Part shown: piece after piece, positions 31,369 through 40,738 of the stretch | Layout of the letters: the number at the start of each line of letters is the position of its first letter | Numbering within the stretch: position 1 is the stretch's first letter | Assembly: GCA_963674555.1 (NCBI GenBank) | Contig: OY771429.1 | Span: 310,001 to 374,000 of the forward strand | Source of the DNA: JBGMEA01 sp963674555 | GTDB lineage: Bacteria > Bacillota > Clostridia > Eubacteriales > Anaerofustaceae | Length of the DNA: 64,000 nt | Direction of reading: 5' to 3' | Made by a program: the position numbers and the translations under genes | The notes under the pieces: model-generated | Database searches by the model: none | What the model was told of the DNA's origin: nothing | The model's input: only the letters and a program-made list of their open reading frames with translations

Positions 31369-31396
31369 AAGAAATAAGAAGTAATTCTTATTTCTT
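31369..31396 (-). terminator. Hairpin at the end of the YtxG-like gene
   Basis: Perfect 12-bp stem AAGAAATAAGAA/TTCTTATTTCTT with a GTAA loop. It overlaps the last codons and stop of the gene ending at 31388. The T tail is poor, so it is terminator-like only. Confidence 0.5.
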
Positions 31397-31786
31397 GAGC
31401 TTTTTTGTTTCCTTGATCAATTTTTTTAATTTTCGCCTATCGTAGTACCCTTTTATGATTTTATAACCAGCAAAGACAATACCAAATACTTCATAAAGTT
31501 TTTTTGCGCTGGAAAAAGAATCGATCCCTTCTTCCCCGTTAAATTTCGATGCCAACTTACTGGCACCGCCAACGACATTGTCAACTTTACCCACGATATC
31601 TTTCGTATCCTGAGTAATGCCATCAGCATTTTTTATGATGGAATTGATCGCTTCGGTATTATCCGAAACCAATTGATCGATCTTTTCAACAGTGGATGAC
31701 AATTTTTTGATCGCATTTATGGCAAAAATAACGAGCGCAACAAATGCAATACCTGATATTAATACAATTATCTCCCAAAGTTGCAT
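31388..31786 (-). CDS. DUF948/YtxG-like membrane protein
   Basis: 132 residues. One N-terminal membrane helix (about 5-25), then a helical region of the DUF948 type (STVEKIDQLVSDNTEAINSI, KNADGITQDTKDIVGKVDNV) and a basic Lys-rich tail. The function is unknown; relatives are linked to general stress in Bacillus. The start was placed at ATG 31786 with GGGG 6 bases upstream. A GTG at 31798 has no RBS. It is 18 bases after the YtxH-like gene. Confidence 0.8.
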   Translation of the reverse strand: MQLWEIIVLISGIAFVALVIFAINAIKKLSSTVEKIDQLVSDNTEAINSIIKNADGITQDTKDIVGKVDNVVGGASKLASKFNGEEGIDSFSSAKKLYEVFGIVFAGYKIIKGYYDRRKLKKLIKETKKLKK

Positions 31787-31804
31787 GGTATACCCCACTT
31801 GAAT

Positions 31805-32113
31805 CTATTCTGTCGGATCTTCAGATATATCAGCTGACACAGCATTGATGTTTTCATTCAATGTTTCTTTAATCTCTTCCAACTGACCTTTTGCATAGTC
31901 TGCATAATCAGCCGCTTTTTTTCCGACTTCTTCGCTGATAGTATTGATCTTGTCTGAAGCGAAATCAACAAAATCTATCGCTTCATCAAAAGCAACCTGA
32001 GACTTTTCTTTTAACAGTTCCTGAACTTCTTCTTTATTCTCATAAACATATTTTGCTGCAACAGCTGCAGCTGCACCCAATATGAAACCGAAAAAAAATC
32101 TACCTTTAGCCAT
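31805..32113 (-). CDS. YtxH-like membrane-anchored protein
   Basis: 102 residues. The N-terminal membrane segment GFILGAAAAVAAKYVYE is typical of the YtxH family, followed by an amphipathic acidic helix. The role is not known. Start at ATG 32113 with GGAGG 8 bases upstream, rather than the upstream MEVTQ reading that contains the SD. Two-gene operon with the YtxG-like gene, as in Bacillus. Promoter at 32180-32208. Confidence 0.8.
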   Translation of the reverse strand: MAKGRFFFGFILGAAAAVAAKYVYENKEEVQELLKEKSQVAFDEAIDFVDFASDKINTISEEVGKKAADYADYAKGQLEEIKETLNENINAVSADISEDPTE

Positions 32114-32179
32114 TTGAGTTACCTCCATTATTTCTTTCTTAAATAATAATCAGAGTGTTTATATTCGCTTTGTTGAATT

Positions 32180-32208
32180 ATTATAACATGAAACAAATTT
32201 AATCTCAA
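32180..32208 (-). promoter_or_regulatory. Promoter of the YtxH/YtxG-like operon
   Basis: Minus-strand TTGAGA (32203-32208), 17-base spacer, TATAAT (32180-32185) with a TGN extension. It is a sigma-A type site. No general-stress (sigma-B) consensus was seen. Confidence 0.7.
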
Positions 32209-32249
32209 CGATATGCTGTGTAATTCTTATATACTAATATACTTTTACA

Positions 32250-34160
32250 TTATGCTTCGGAATCATCGGGCATTTCTTCAGCATCATCGATATCTGGTAT
32301 GATACCATCGATAGTACCGGTATTGAATAGGTTCGCAAATTCCTCACCACTCAATGTTTCTCGTTCCAACAGTTCTTTTACAATTATATTCATTTTATCT
32401 TTATTATTAATGATGATCTCTTTTGCCTTTTCATAGCATGAATCGATAATTTTTTTCGTTTCATTATCTATGACAGATGCAATATTTTCACTGTAATTCT
32501 TGGAACGTAAAAAGTCTCTGCCTATGAAGACATCCTCGTCTCCGCTCTCAAAACTAATCGGACCCAATTCGTCGCTCATCCCAAACGCGGTTATCATGCT
32601 TCTTGCAATCTTTGTTGCACGATCGATGTCATTTACAGCCCCGGTGCAAATATCATTCAATTCGATTTCTTCCGCAGCACGACCGCCCAATAAACTGGTT
32701 ATCATGTCAGTTAGTTTATTTTTCGACATATACACATCGTCTTTATCCGGAAGATGCATTGTATATCCCCCGGCCGCCCCTCTGGGGATGATCGATATTT
32801 CATGAACAGGATCGCAATTCGGTAAAGAAATCATAACAAGTGCATGACCTGCTTCGTGATATGCGGTGATCTTCTTGTCGTCATCAGTAACGATCTTGCT
32901 TTTTTTCTCGGGACCGGCGATCACGCGCGTGATCGACTCTTGCAATTCGTTCATCGAAATTTCATTTAATTTCTTACGTGCTGTTAACAGTGAAGCTTCA
33001 TTCATAACGTTTTCTAAATCCGCACCCGTGAATCCTACTGTCATTTTAGCGATCGTTCGGAGATCCACATTATTTGCCAACGGTTTATTGACAGAATGTA
33101 CTTGCAATATCTCTTCTCGACCTTTCACATCAGGCAACCCTACTGTTATCCTTCTGTCAAATCTACCCGGTCGTAATAATGCAGGGTCTAATATATCGGA
33201 ACGGTTTGTTGCGGCTATAATGATAATCCCTTGATGATCTGAGAACCCATCCATTTCAACCAATAATTGGTTCAATGTTTGCTCTCTTTCATCATTTCCG
33301 CCGCCGAGTCCCGCGCCACGATGTCTTCCGACAGCATCGATCTCATCAATAAATATGATACACGGTGCGTTCTTTTTCGCGCTGCTGAAAAGGTCTCTGA
33401 CTCTTGAAGCACCTACTCCGACAAACATTTCCACAAAATCCGATCCGCTTATCGTAAAGAAAGGGACACCCGCTTCTCCTGCGGTAGCTCTTGCCAATAA
33501 AGTTTTCCCTGTTCCCGGAGGACCTACAAGCAAAACGCCTTTCGGTATCCTTGCCCCAAGTTTCATATATCTGTCCGGATAACGTAAAAAATCAACAACT
33601 TCCGCAAGTTCTTCTTTTTCTTCATCCGCTCCGGCTACATTTTTGAATGTGACGTCTTTATCACTGCTTGTATACAGTTTTGCTTTGCTTTTACCGAAGT
33701 TCATCACCTTGCCGCCACCGCCGCCGCTCTGTTGGCTTAAAACGATAATGACGATAAAGGCGATCACAGCCACCATCATGATGACCATGAGTATACTGGA
33801 CCATGTATCTTCGGAAAGTATCTGATAATCAACAGTGAAAGAATCGGGGTTTTCGTCTAAGTAATTCAAAATGACTGTATTCAGTTCATCTATCGGCGCA
33901 TATGCTGTTACGACTATTGTTTCACCGTCTACCGTTTGTTTTAATTCGGCTTCCACATATGCAGTCGAATTCCTACCCATATCGACTTCAATGGATTTAA
34001 CTTCCCCATTCTGTATATAATCAATCAATTGATTATAATTAACACTCTCAACATTATTATTATTGAAAAGACCTCCTCCACTGGTGCTGTTCATGAATAA
34101 TATCAGCCCCAATAAAGCTATCAAGTAAAATACGATCTTTCCTAAACCTAATTTTTTCAA
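32250..34160 (-). CDS. ftsH: ATP-dependent zinc metalloprotease FtsH
   Basis: 636 residues. Membrane helices at about 9-23 and 121-141 flank an extracytoplasmic domain. The AAA module has Walker A GPPGTGKT (213-220), Walker B IIFIDEID and the SRH, followed by zinc site HEAGH (435-439). The acidic tail ends at 636. It degrades membrane and some soluble proteins. The start is a TTG with GGGAG 9 bases upstream. It follows hpt with a 90-base gap, as in the conserved tilS-hpt-ftsH cluster. Confidence 0.97.
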   Translation of the reverse strand: MKKLGLGKIVFYLIALLGLILFMNSTSGGGLFNNNNVESVNYNQLIDYIQNGEVKSIEVDMGRNSTAYVEAELKQTVDGETIVVTAYAPIDELNTVILNYLDENPDSFTVDYQILSEDTWSSILMVIMMVAVIAFIVIIVLSQQSGGGGGKVMNFGKSKAKLYTSSDKDVTFKNVAGADEEKEELAEVVDFLRYPDRYMKLGARIPKGVLLVGPPGTGKTLLARATAGEAGVPFFTISGSDFVEMFVGVGASRVRDLFSSAKKNAPCIIFIDEIDAVGRHRGAGLGGGNDEREQTLNQLLVEMDGFSDHQGIIIIAATNRSDILDPALLRPGRFDRRITVGLPDVKGREEILQVHSVNKPLANNVDLRTIAKMTVGFTGADLENVMNEASLLTARKKLNEISMNELQESITRVIAGPEKKSKIVTDDDKKITAYHEAGHALVMISLPNCDPVHEISIIPRGAAGGYTMHLPDKDDVYMSKNKLTDMITSLLGGRAAEEIELNDICTGAVNDIDRATKIARSMITAFGMSDELGPISFESGDEDVFIGRDFLRSKNYSENIASVIDNETKKIIDSCYEKAKEIIINNKDKMNIIVKELLERETLSGEEFANLFNTGTIDGIIPDIDDAEEMPDDSEA

Positions 34161-34250
34161 TCTTTATGTCTCCCAATTATATATAAATGCAGTAATTTTA
34201 CATTCATTATATATTACCATATTTATTTTTACTTACTAATAAAAAACAAA

Positions 34251-34799
34251 CTACTTTTTATATAATTCTTCTTTTAATATACCTATATAAGGTAAATTCC
34301 TATAATGTTCATCGAAATCCAGACCGTAACCCACAACGAATTCGTCTTGTATTTTAAAACCGACATAATCTATTTTTAAAGAAATTTGACTTTGATCGTC
34401 TGCTTTTTCTTTCAACAGCAAAGTACATATTTTTATACTTTTCGGTTTTCGTTCTTGTAATAATCTTACTAAATAATCCAAAGTCAGTCCGGTATCAAAA
34501 ATATCTTCAACAATTATCATATCCCTATCTGTTACGCGTTCATCCAAATCCTTGATGATTTTAACGACTCCGCTGGAAACTGTTTCGCTTCCATAACTCG
34601 ATACGGACATAAAATCAATCTCAAGATCGATATCCATGTGTTTTATCAGATCGGACATAAATACGACAGCTCCTTTGAGGATGCAAATCATAAGCGGATT
34701 CTTTTCCTTGTAGTCCTCGCTCAGTTCCTTCGCTAATTCTACAACGCGTTCACGTAACCGCTCCTCGTCGATCATGATCTTTTTAATATCTTGATGCAT
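34251..34799 (-). CDS. hpt: Hypoxanthine phosphoribosyltransferase
   Basis: 182 residues. It salvages hypoxanthine and guanine using PRPP. The PRPP-binding loop reads IIVEDIFDTGLTL (IFDTG in place of the frequent IIDTG). The flexible loop region SYGSETVSSG and YVGFKIQDEFVVGYGLDFDEHYRNLPYIG are characteristic. The ATG is 2 bases after the tilS stop with GGAGG in the end of tilS, so translation is coupled. Confidence 0.96.
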   Translation of the reverse strand: MHQDIKKIMIDEERLRERVVELAKELSEDYKEKNPLMICILKGAVVFMSDLIKHMDIDLEIDFMSVSSYGSETVSSGVVKIIKDLDERVTDRDMIIVEDIFDTGLTLDYLVRLLQERKPKSIKICTLLLKEKADDQSQISLKIDYVGFKIQDEFVVGYGLDFDEHYRNLPYIGILKEELYKK

Positions 34800-34801
34800 C
34801 T

Positions 34802-36178
34802 TTAATCCTCCATTTGCATATATTCGATCTGTAAATAGCGTTTTGTTTGTTCATCTATCTTATATCTCTCATCGATTTGCCTGCCCAGTACGCATATAAT
34901 ATCATCTCCGTCTACCAGTAATGGCACACGCAATCTATCTTCTTTTGGAATTTTTTGATCGATGAAGTACTTCTTTAATGTCTTTTTCCCTTGCATACCC
35001 AAGGGATAAAAAAAGTCACCCAGTTTTTTATTTCGGATATATAAACCAAATTTGATCTTGTCAAAATCAACTTGTTTTATATATTTATCATTTTTTACCT
35101 TACCGCTGTTATTGCGTACTTTCATTCGTACTATATATCTTTCCTTTGGAAAAACATACACTCCGTCTTTTCCTATAGGATAACGATAATGTTCTTGTTC
35201 CGAGAAAGTATCACTAAGGCCGGATAATATTTTGTCATATCTCCTCTTAAATTTTACATTGGGCAAATCATAATCCCAAGTCGTATTTTGCTCATCATGT
35301 ATCAAATCCAAAAGATTTTGAACATGCACAAAGGATATATTCTGCGTTATGCCACATGCTTCCATCATAGCTCGAATAATATATTCTTGAACGACTGTTT
35401 TTGCGTTGATAATATCTAAATATGACACAACTGCTTGATTAACGGTTATTTCCATAGGTATCTCATTCGCAAATCTATCAATAAATTCATGTGTTTTTTG
35501 TGCAATTTGGGCTAACCGCTGAAAACTTTCGTAGACATTTGGGTTTTCTTTTTTGAAAAGCGGTACAATATGATTTCGAACTCTGTTCCTAAAAAAGGTA
35601 TCTTCATTATTTGTTTCGTCGATCACATAAGATAACCCGTGATCTCGTAAATATTCATTGATCTCTTCTTTTGTTAAAAACAATAACGGTCTTATTATTT
35701 TGTCTCGCTTAACCGGGATTCCTGATAGCCCTACTATACCCGTCCCCCTTATCATGCGCATGATCATTGTTTCTATTTGATCATCTGCATGATGCGCCGT
35801 AGCGATTATGTTAAGATTTCTTTTTTCAAGAGTCAAGCCTAATAATTTATATCGCTCTTCTCTTCCGGCCTGTTCTAAAGAACAGCTCTTTTCTTCGGCA
35901 AGCAGTTTAATGTCTGCGGTCATGTTAGTACAATATATACCGTATTCATTACACAGATCCATTACGAATTTTTCATCATCTATAGCATTTTCCCGCAATT
36001 GATGATTCAAATGAAATGCTTCTATTGTTAGATCATATTTATCTTCTATCGAAAGTAATACGGATAATAACATTACGGAATCAGGCCCACCCGAAAGTGC
36101 AACCAATATTCGGTCACCTTTTTGGATCAACCGCTCTCGTTCAATAAAAGCAATCATTCTTGTTTTGATATCATCCAT
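34802..36178 (-). CDS. tilS: tRNA(Ile)-lysidine synthetase
   Basis: 458 residues. It adds lysine to C34 of tRNA-Ile(CAU). It has the PP-loop SGGPDS (29-34) and an N-type ATPase core with HHADDQIETMIMR. The C-terminal TilS domain (FYPLGMQGKKTLKKYFIDQKIP) is of the full-length class. The ATG at 36178 lacks any SD. The promoter at 36185-36213 would start transcription on the A of this ATG, so the mRNA is probably leaderless. First gene of tilS-hpt-ftsH. Confidence 0.95.
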   Translation of the reverse strand: MDDIKTRMIAFIERERLIQKGDRILVALSGGPDSVMLLSVLLSIEDKYDLTIEAFHLNHQLRENAIDDEKFVMDLCNEYGIYCTNMTADIKLLAEEKSCSLEQAGREERYKLLGLTLEKRNLNIIATAHHADDQIETMIMRMIRGTGIVGLSGIPVKRDKIIRPLLFLTKEEINEYLRDHGLSYVIDETNNEDTFFRNRVRNHIVPLFKKENPNVYESFQRLAQIAQKTHEFIDRFANEIPMEITVNQAVVSYLDIINAKTVVQEYIIRAMMEACGITQNISFVHVQNLLDLIHDEQNTTWDYDLPNVKFKRRYDKILSGLSDTFSEQEHYRYPIGKDGVYVFPKERYIVRMKVRNNSGKVKNDKYIKQVDFDKIKFGLYIRNKKLGDFFYPLGMQGKKTLKKYFIDQKIPKEDRLRVPLLVDGDDIICVLGRQIDERYKIDEQTKRYLQIEYMQMED

Positions 36179-36184
36179 ACATGT

Positions 36185-36213
36185 ATTTTATCGATTTTTA
36201 ACCAAATTGACAA
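36185..36213 (-). promoter_or_regulatory. Promoter of tilS with no room for a leader
   Basis: Minus-strand TTGTCA (36208-36213), 17-base spacer, TAAAAT (36185-36190). Six bases separate the -10 from the tilS ATG, so +1 falls on the A of the ATG. Confidence 0.7.
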
Positions 36214-36306
36214 TACCGATATGTATTTTATTCCCATAATGCTTTTTTGGAGCGTATTGGTTAACATCTAATTTTGATAAAGACTATCCTCTATCATGAT
36301 AAAATA

Positions 36307-36315
36307 TGATATAAT
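36307..36315 (+). promoter_or_regulatory. Extended -10 promoter of secA-prfB
   Basis: TGATATAAT (TGN plus TATAAT), with no good -35. About 90 bases before the secA ATG. Confidence 0.55.
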
Positions 36316-36405
36316 AACAAGCGTATCTTAATAGATAATAAGAGTTATATTTATTATCAAATTTTGATACAGGATTTGGAAATATTAAGGCGGAATAAAC
36401 ACAAT

Positions 36406-38895
36406 ATGGGATTAATCAGTAAAATCACAAACAAACTCGACAGTCGAGAGTTAAAAAAATATTACAAAACTTTGGACAAAGTCCTTGAATTGGAAGATAC
36501 TTATAAAGCTTTAAGTGATGAGGACTTGAAATCTAAAACAGCCGAATTCAGAAACCGAATCGCGCAAGGCGAAACGTTGGATGATCTCTTACCTGAAGCG
36601 TTTGCAACAGTAAGAGAGGCTTCTTCACGGGTATTGAATATGCGACATTTCCCTGTACAGATCATTGGGGGCATTATATTACATCAAGGAAATATAGCCG
36701 AGATGAAAACAGGAGAAGGCAAAACTTTGGTTGCTACACTGCCTGCCTATTTGAATGCGTTAAGCGGTAAAGGTGTACATATTATTACGGTAAATGATTA
36801 TCTTGCAGCTCGTGATGCCGATTGGATGGGTAAAGTACACCAGTTTTTGGGATTAACAGTAGGCTTGATCATCAGCGGAATGGATTCAAACAAGAAAAAA
36901 GAAGCTTACGATTCAGACATAACATACGGTACAAATAACGAATACGGATTTGATTATCTGCGTGATAATATGGTCCTCGATAAGAAGAACATGGTACAAC
37001 GAGAACTGCATTATGCGATCGTGGATGAAGTTGACTCAATTTTGATCGATGAAGCAAGAACACCTTTGATCATTTCCGGTAGCGGTCAAGAAAGTACGAA
37101 ACTTTATGTTTTAGCTGATGCTTTCGCAAAGAGATTAAAGAATGAAGATGACTATACGATCGATGAAAAAGCCAAGACCGTAACATTGACAGAACAAGGT
37201 GTCGAAAAAGCGGAACGAAATTTCAAGGTCGAGAATCTATCGGACATCTCCAATATGGAACTGTTGCACCACATCAATCAAGCCTTAAAAGCGCAATTTA
37301 TGATGAAACGAGACGTTGACTATGTTATCAATGACGGTGAGATCGTAATCGTCGATGAATTTACGGGGCGTTTAATGCCGGGCAGACGTTATAATGAAGG
37401 CTTACATCAAGCCATAGAAGCAAAAGAACGTGTTAAAGTCGCAAGAGAATCCGTAACCCTGGCAACGATCACTTTTCAAAATTACTTCAGGATGTACGAA
37501 AAACTTTCGGGGATGACTGGAACAGCGAAAACAGAAGAACAAGAATTTAAATCTATTTATCAAATGGATGTTATCAGCGTGCCGACAAACAAACCACTCA
37601 TTCGCGATGACATGAACGATGTTGTTTATAAAACAGAACGCGGTAAATTCAACGCTGTTGTCGAAGAGATCAAACAACGCCATGAAACCGGTCAACCGAT
37701 ATTGGTCGGTACGATTTCGATCGAAAAGTCAGAAGCACTGAGCTCACTTTTAAAAAGGGCAAAAATTCAACATAATGTTTTAAACGCGAAACATCATCAA
37801 AAAGAAGCTGAAATCATAAGCCAAGCCGGTCAGATCAACGCCGTTACGATATCGACCAATATGGCAGGACGAGGGACTGATATCGTTTTGGAAGAAGGCG
37901 TTCCCGCACTTGGCGGATTGCATATCATTGGCACGGAACGGCATGAGAGCAGGCGTATAGACAATCAGTTGCGAGGACGTGCAGGACGACAAGGCGATCC
38001 GGGCTCCTCACAATTTTTCATTTCATTGGAAGACGATTTAATGCGCATGTTCGGTTCCGAAAGAACGATGGGACTAGTTGATCGAATAGGATTAGAAGAA
38101 GATCAACCGATCGAAAGCGGCATTTTAACAAAAGGCATCGAGAACGCTCAGAAAAATGTTGAAGGAAGAAACTTCGGCATTCGTAAATATGTATTGCAAT
38201 ACGATGATGTTATGAATAAACAGCGTGAAGTTATTTACGCGCAACGAAGAAGCGTATTGGAGGGTGAAGACCTATCAACAGCGATCGATGAAATGATCGC
38301 CGCAATTTGTACGAAATATGTATACATTTATACTGCAAGTGAAGAATCCAACGAAGAATGGGACCTTGATACTTTATCTGAAAGATTAAAAGAATATTTC
38401 GGTATCGACATAACTTTTGAAAAAATGATCGAACCGGATGAAATGATACAACTTGCAATGGACAAAATAATGCAACGCCGGGAAGAGATCGAAGAGAAGA
38501 TCGGTACCGAGCAAATGCGTCAGGTGGAACGTATCATATTGTTGCGAGTCGTTGACAGTAAGTGGATGGAACATATAGACAATATGGATCAACTGCGACA
38601 AGGCATCAATTTACGAGCATACGGTCAGGTCAATCCCGTACAAGCATACACAAAAGAAGGCTTCGAGATGTTTGAAGAAATGAACGATGCCATCATTGAT
38701 GAAACGGTACGCTATTTATTTAATTTTAAATTGAAAGCGCAACCAAAACTTGAAGATAACAGACCGAAAAACATTTCAACGAACGCAGGCGGCTCCACGG
38801 AAACGATCAAACGAGAAGGACACATAGCGCGAAATGCTCCTTGTCCTTGCGGAAGCGGAAAAAAATATAAACGTTGTTGCGGAAAAGACGAATAA
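36406..38895 (+). CDS. secA: Protein translocase ATPase SecA
   Basis: 829 residues. It drives secretion through SecYEG. Walker A is in MKTGEGKTLVA (about 100-110); DEVDSILIDEART and the NBD2 motifs GRGTDI and RGRAGRQGDPG are present. The C-terminal zinc SEC-C motif (CPCGSGKKYKRCCG) for SecB or ribosome contact is intact. The start is the ATG of MGLISKITN with AAGG upstream. A TTG at 36364 is in frame but gives no family-like sequence. prfB follows after 29 bases. Confidence 0.97.
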   Translation: MGLISKITNKLDSRELKKYYKTLDKVLELEDTYKALSDEDLKSKTAEFRNRIAQGETLDDLLPEAFATVREASSRVLNMRHFPVQIIGGIILHQGNIAEMKTGEGKTLVATLPAYLNALSGKGVHIITVNDYLAARDADWMGKVHQFLGLTVGLIISGMDSNKKKEAYDSDITYGTNNEYGFDYLRDNMVLDKKNMVQRELHYAIVDEVDSILIDEARTPLIISGSGQESTKLYVLADAFAKRLKNEDDYTIDEKAKTVTLTEQGVEKAERNFKVENLSDISNMELLHHINQALKAQFMMKRDVDYVINDGEIVIVDEFTGRLMPGRRYNEGLHQAIEAKERVKVARESVTLATITFQNYFRMYEKLSGMTGTAKTEEQEFKSIYQMDVISVPTNKPLIRDDMNDVVYKTERGKFNAVVEEIKQRHETGQPILVGTISIEKSEALSSLLKRAKIQHNVLNAKHHQKEAEIISQAGQINAVTISTNMAGRGTDIVLEEGVPALGGLHIIGTERHESRRIDNQLRGRAGRQGDPGSSQFFISLEDDLMRMFGSERTMGLVDRIGLEEDQPIESGILTKGIENAQKNVEGRNFGIRKYVLQYDDVMNKQREVIYAQRRSVLEGEDLSTAIDEMIAAICTKYVYIYTASEESNEEWDLDTLSERLKEYFGIDITFEKMIEPDEMIQLAMDKIMQRREEIEEKIGTEQMRQVERIILLRVVDSKWMEHIDNMDQLRQGINLRAYGQVNPVQAYTKEGFEMFEEMNDAIIDETVRYLFNFKLKAQPKLEDNRPKNISTNAGGSTETIKREGHIARNAPCPCGSGKKYKRCCGKDE

Positions 38896-38924
38896 TAAAT
38901 TGGCAACTTAAAGGTGGTGATACA

Positions 38925-40029
38925 ATGATTTTCTTAGATGAAATCAAATCAGAAATAGAAACGATCAGCCAGCAAATCATTGAATTGGGTGATTCACTTT
39001 GACATCGCTTCAAAATTAGAACGGATACATTCGTTAGAATTAAAAATGAACGATCCCGATTTTTGGAACGATAATGAAAAAGCGCAAAAAATATTAAAAG
39101 AGATAAAGATCAATAAAACCGTAACTGAAAAATATACGGCGATCAACGAGCTGTGTGAAGATCTGTCTTTATTTACGGAGATTTTAGAATCTGACCCTTC
39201 TGAAGAAAACGAAAAAGATTTCATGAAAGACATGAATCGTTTGAGAAAATTGCATGAGAATTTCATGCTCGACACTCTACTGACAGGTGAATATGACAAT
39301 AATAACGCAATTTTATCGATTCACCCGGGTGCAGGTGGAACAGAATCACAAGATTGGGCTGACATGTTACTGCGTATGTATCTAAGATATGGAGAAAAAG
39401 AAGGATACAAAACGACAACTCTGGATTATCTTGAAGGCGATGTAGCAGGGATCAAAAGTGTTACGGTGCTATTCGAAGGCGTAAATGCTTACGGATATCT
39501 CAAATCCGAAAAAGGTGTCCACCGACTTGTACGCATTTCTCCTTTCGACACAGCAGGACGGCGACATACGTCTTTCGCGTCTGTGGATATTACACCGGAG
39601 ATCTATGAAGAAATCAAAATTGAGATCGATCCCCAAGATCTAAGGATCGACACGTACAGAGCCAGTGGTGCAGGTGGTCAGCATGTCAATAAGACAGATT
39701 CTGCCATACGCATCACACACCTACCGACGGGGATAGTCGTAGCATGTCAAAATGAACGAAGCCAGCATCAAAATAAAGAAATGGCGATGCGTATGCTTAC
39801 TTCAAAATTATTCGATCTTATGGAACAAGAACACAAAGATAAGATCACAGACTTAAAGGGTGATTACACGGACATTGCATGGGGCAATCAAATACGATCC
39901 TATGTCTTTCATCCATACAGTTTGGTAAAAGACCATCGCACGAATACGGAAACGGGAAATGTGCAAGCAGTGATGGATGGAAATATCGATATTTTTATCG
40001 ATGCCTATTTAAAACAAAATATAGAATAA
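38925..40029 (+). CDS. prfB: Peptide chain release factor 2, made by programmed +1 frameshift
   Basis: RF2, 367 residues when joined as 38925-38999 and 39001-40029. It releases peptides at UAA and UGA. The codon recognition tripeptide SPF is at 205-207 and the catalytic GGQ at 250-252, the same numbers as E. coli RF2. The first 25 codons end in CTT then TGA at 39000-39002. Reading past the UGA needs a +1 shift on CTT-T, giving DIASKLERI. A low level of RF2 favours the shift, so this is autoregulatory. The ATG is preceded by GGTGG-type RBS (AAGGTGG near 38911-38917). The second part alone is not a complete gene. It lies behind secA. Confidence 0.96.
38988..39003 (+). promoter_or_regulatory. 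RF2 programmed +1 frameshift site
   Basis: CTTTGAC (38997-39003) with the in-frame UGA at 39000-39002. An anti-SD complementary GGTGAT (38988-38993) is 3 bases upstream of CTT, but is a different SD register from the usual AGGGGG. Confidence 0.9.
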
Positions 40030-40031
40030 AA

Positions 40032-40064
40032 AATATCCGTTCCAATATAATTGGGACGGATATT
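40032..40064 (+). terminator. Terminator-like hairpin after prfB
   Basis: 15-bp stem (40032-40046 with 40050-40064, one G.T pair), ATA loop, mixed A/T tail. It lies between the convergent prfB and the zapA-like gene. Confidence 0.6.
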
Positions 40065-40094
40065 AATATTTATTCGATATTATAATAAGTAAAA

Positions 40095-40625
40095 CTAATC
40101 ATCAAAATTCAATAATGTTTTTCTGACTTTTACGAGCTCGATCTGACTTTCTAAAAGTTTGTTTTGCATCTCCGACATAGATCTTTTATTTAATTCATAC
40201 TCGGTTCGCAGTGCGTTGAATTTTTCTTTGTACTCATCCAACAATTCATTTAATTCATCATTTTCAAGTTCAACTCTTTCGATCCTGTTTTGCAATACAT
40301 TATTCTTAGTATCGTTCTCTTCCAACTCTTTTAATGCTTCAGTCAATTTATCTTTATAATTGATCAATACTTGGAACTCTGTTTCTTTTTCTTTATAGCG
40401 TTCAAGTTCATCTTTGATCCGATATAATTCTTCGCTCAGATTAAGCGCAGCAAGGATAGATGCACTCATATTTGTAATATATGGAACTGATCGTTTCGTC
40501 TCTCTTATCAATTGGTCGACGAAAGATGCGATCATTGCAACACGATCAGGCTCATCATCTGTCAATACTTGGTAATCTATCCCAAGGATATTGATCGTCA
40601 TTCTATGTTTTACTTTATCACTCAT
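40095..40625 (-). CDS. zapA: ZapA-like cell division protein with a long coiled-coil
   Basis: 176 residues. The N-terminal half is a ZapA domain (MTINILGIDYQVLTDDEPDR; then MIASFVDQLIRE, SILAALNLSEELYRI). The C-terminal half is a long coiled coil rich in E, L and N. Classic ZapA has about 85-110 residues, so this one has an extra helical arm. ZapA crosslinks FtsZ filaments at mid-cell. The start was placed at ATG 40625 with AAGGAAG 7 bases upstream; ATG 40631 is too close to it. It has its own promoter. Confidence 0.82.
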   Translation of the reverse strand: MSDKVKHRMTINILGIDYQVLTDDEPDRVAMIASFVDQLIRETKRSVPYITNMSASILAALNLSEELYRIKDELERYKEKETEFQVLINYKDKLTEALKELEENDTKNNVLQNRIERVELENDELNELLDEYKEKFNALRTEYELNKRSMSEMQNKLLESQIELVKVRKTLLNFDD

Positions 40626-40645
40626 AATCATACTTCCTTGCTATC

Positions 40646-40674
40646 ATTATATGCGTTATTCGAACAAAATTCAA
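40646..40674 (-). promoter_or_regulatory. Promoter of the zapA-like gene
   Basis: Minus-strand TTGAAT (40669-40674), 17-base spacer, TATAAT (40646-40651). Confidence 0.7.
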
Positions 40675-40738
40675 CATATTTTATTGCAATTCAATATAAT
40701 ACTAGTATACTTTATTATTTAGTTATGTAAGTATTTAC

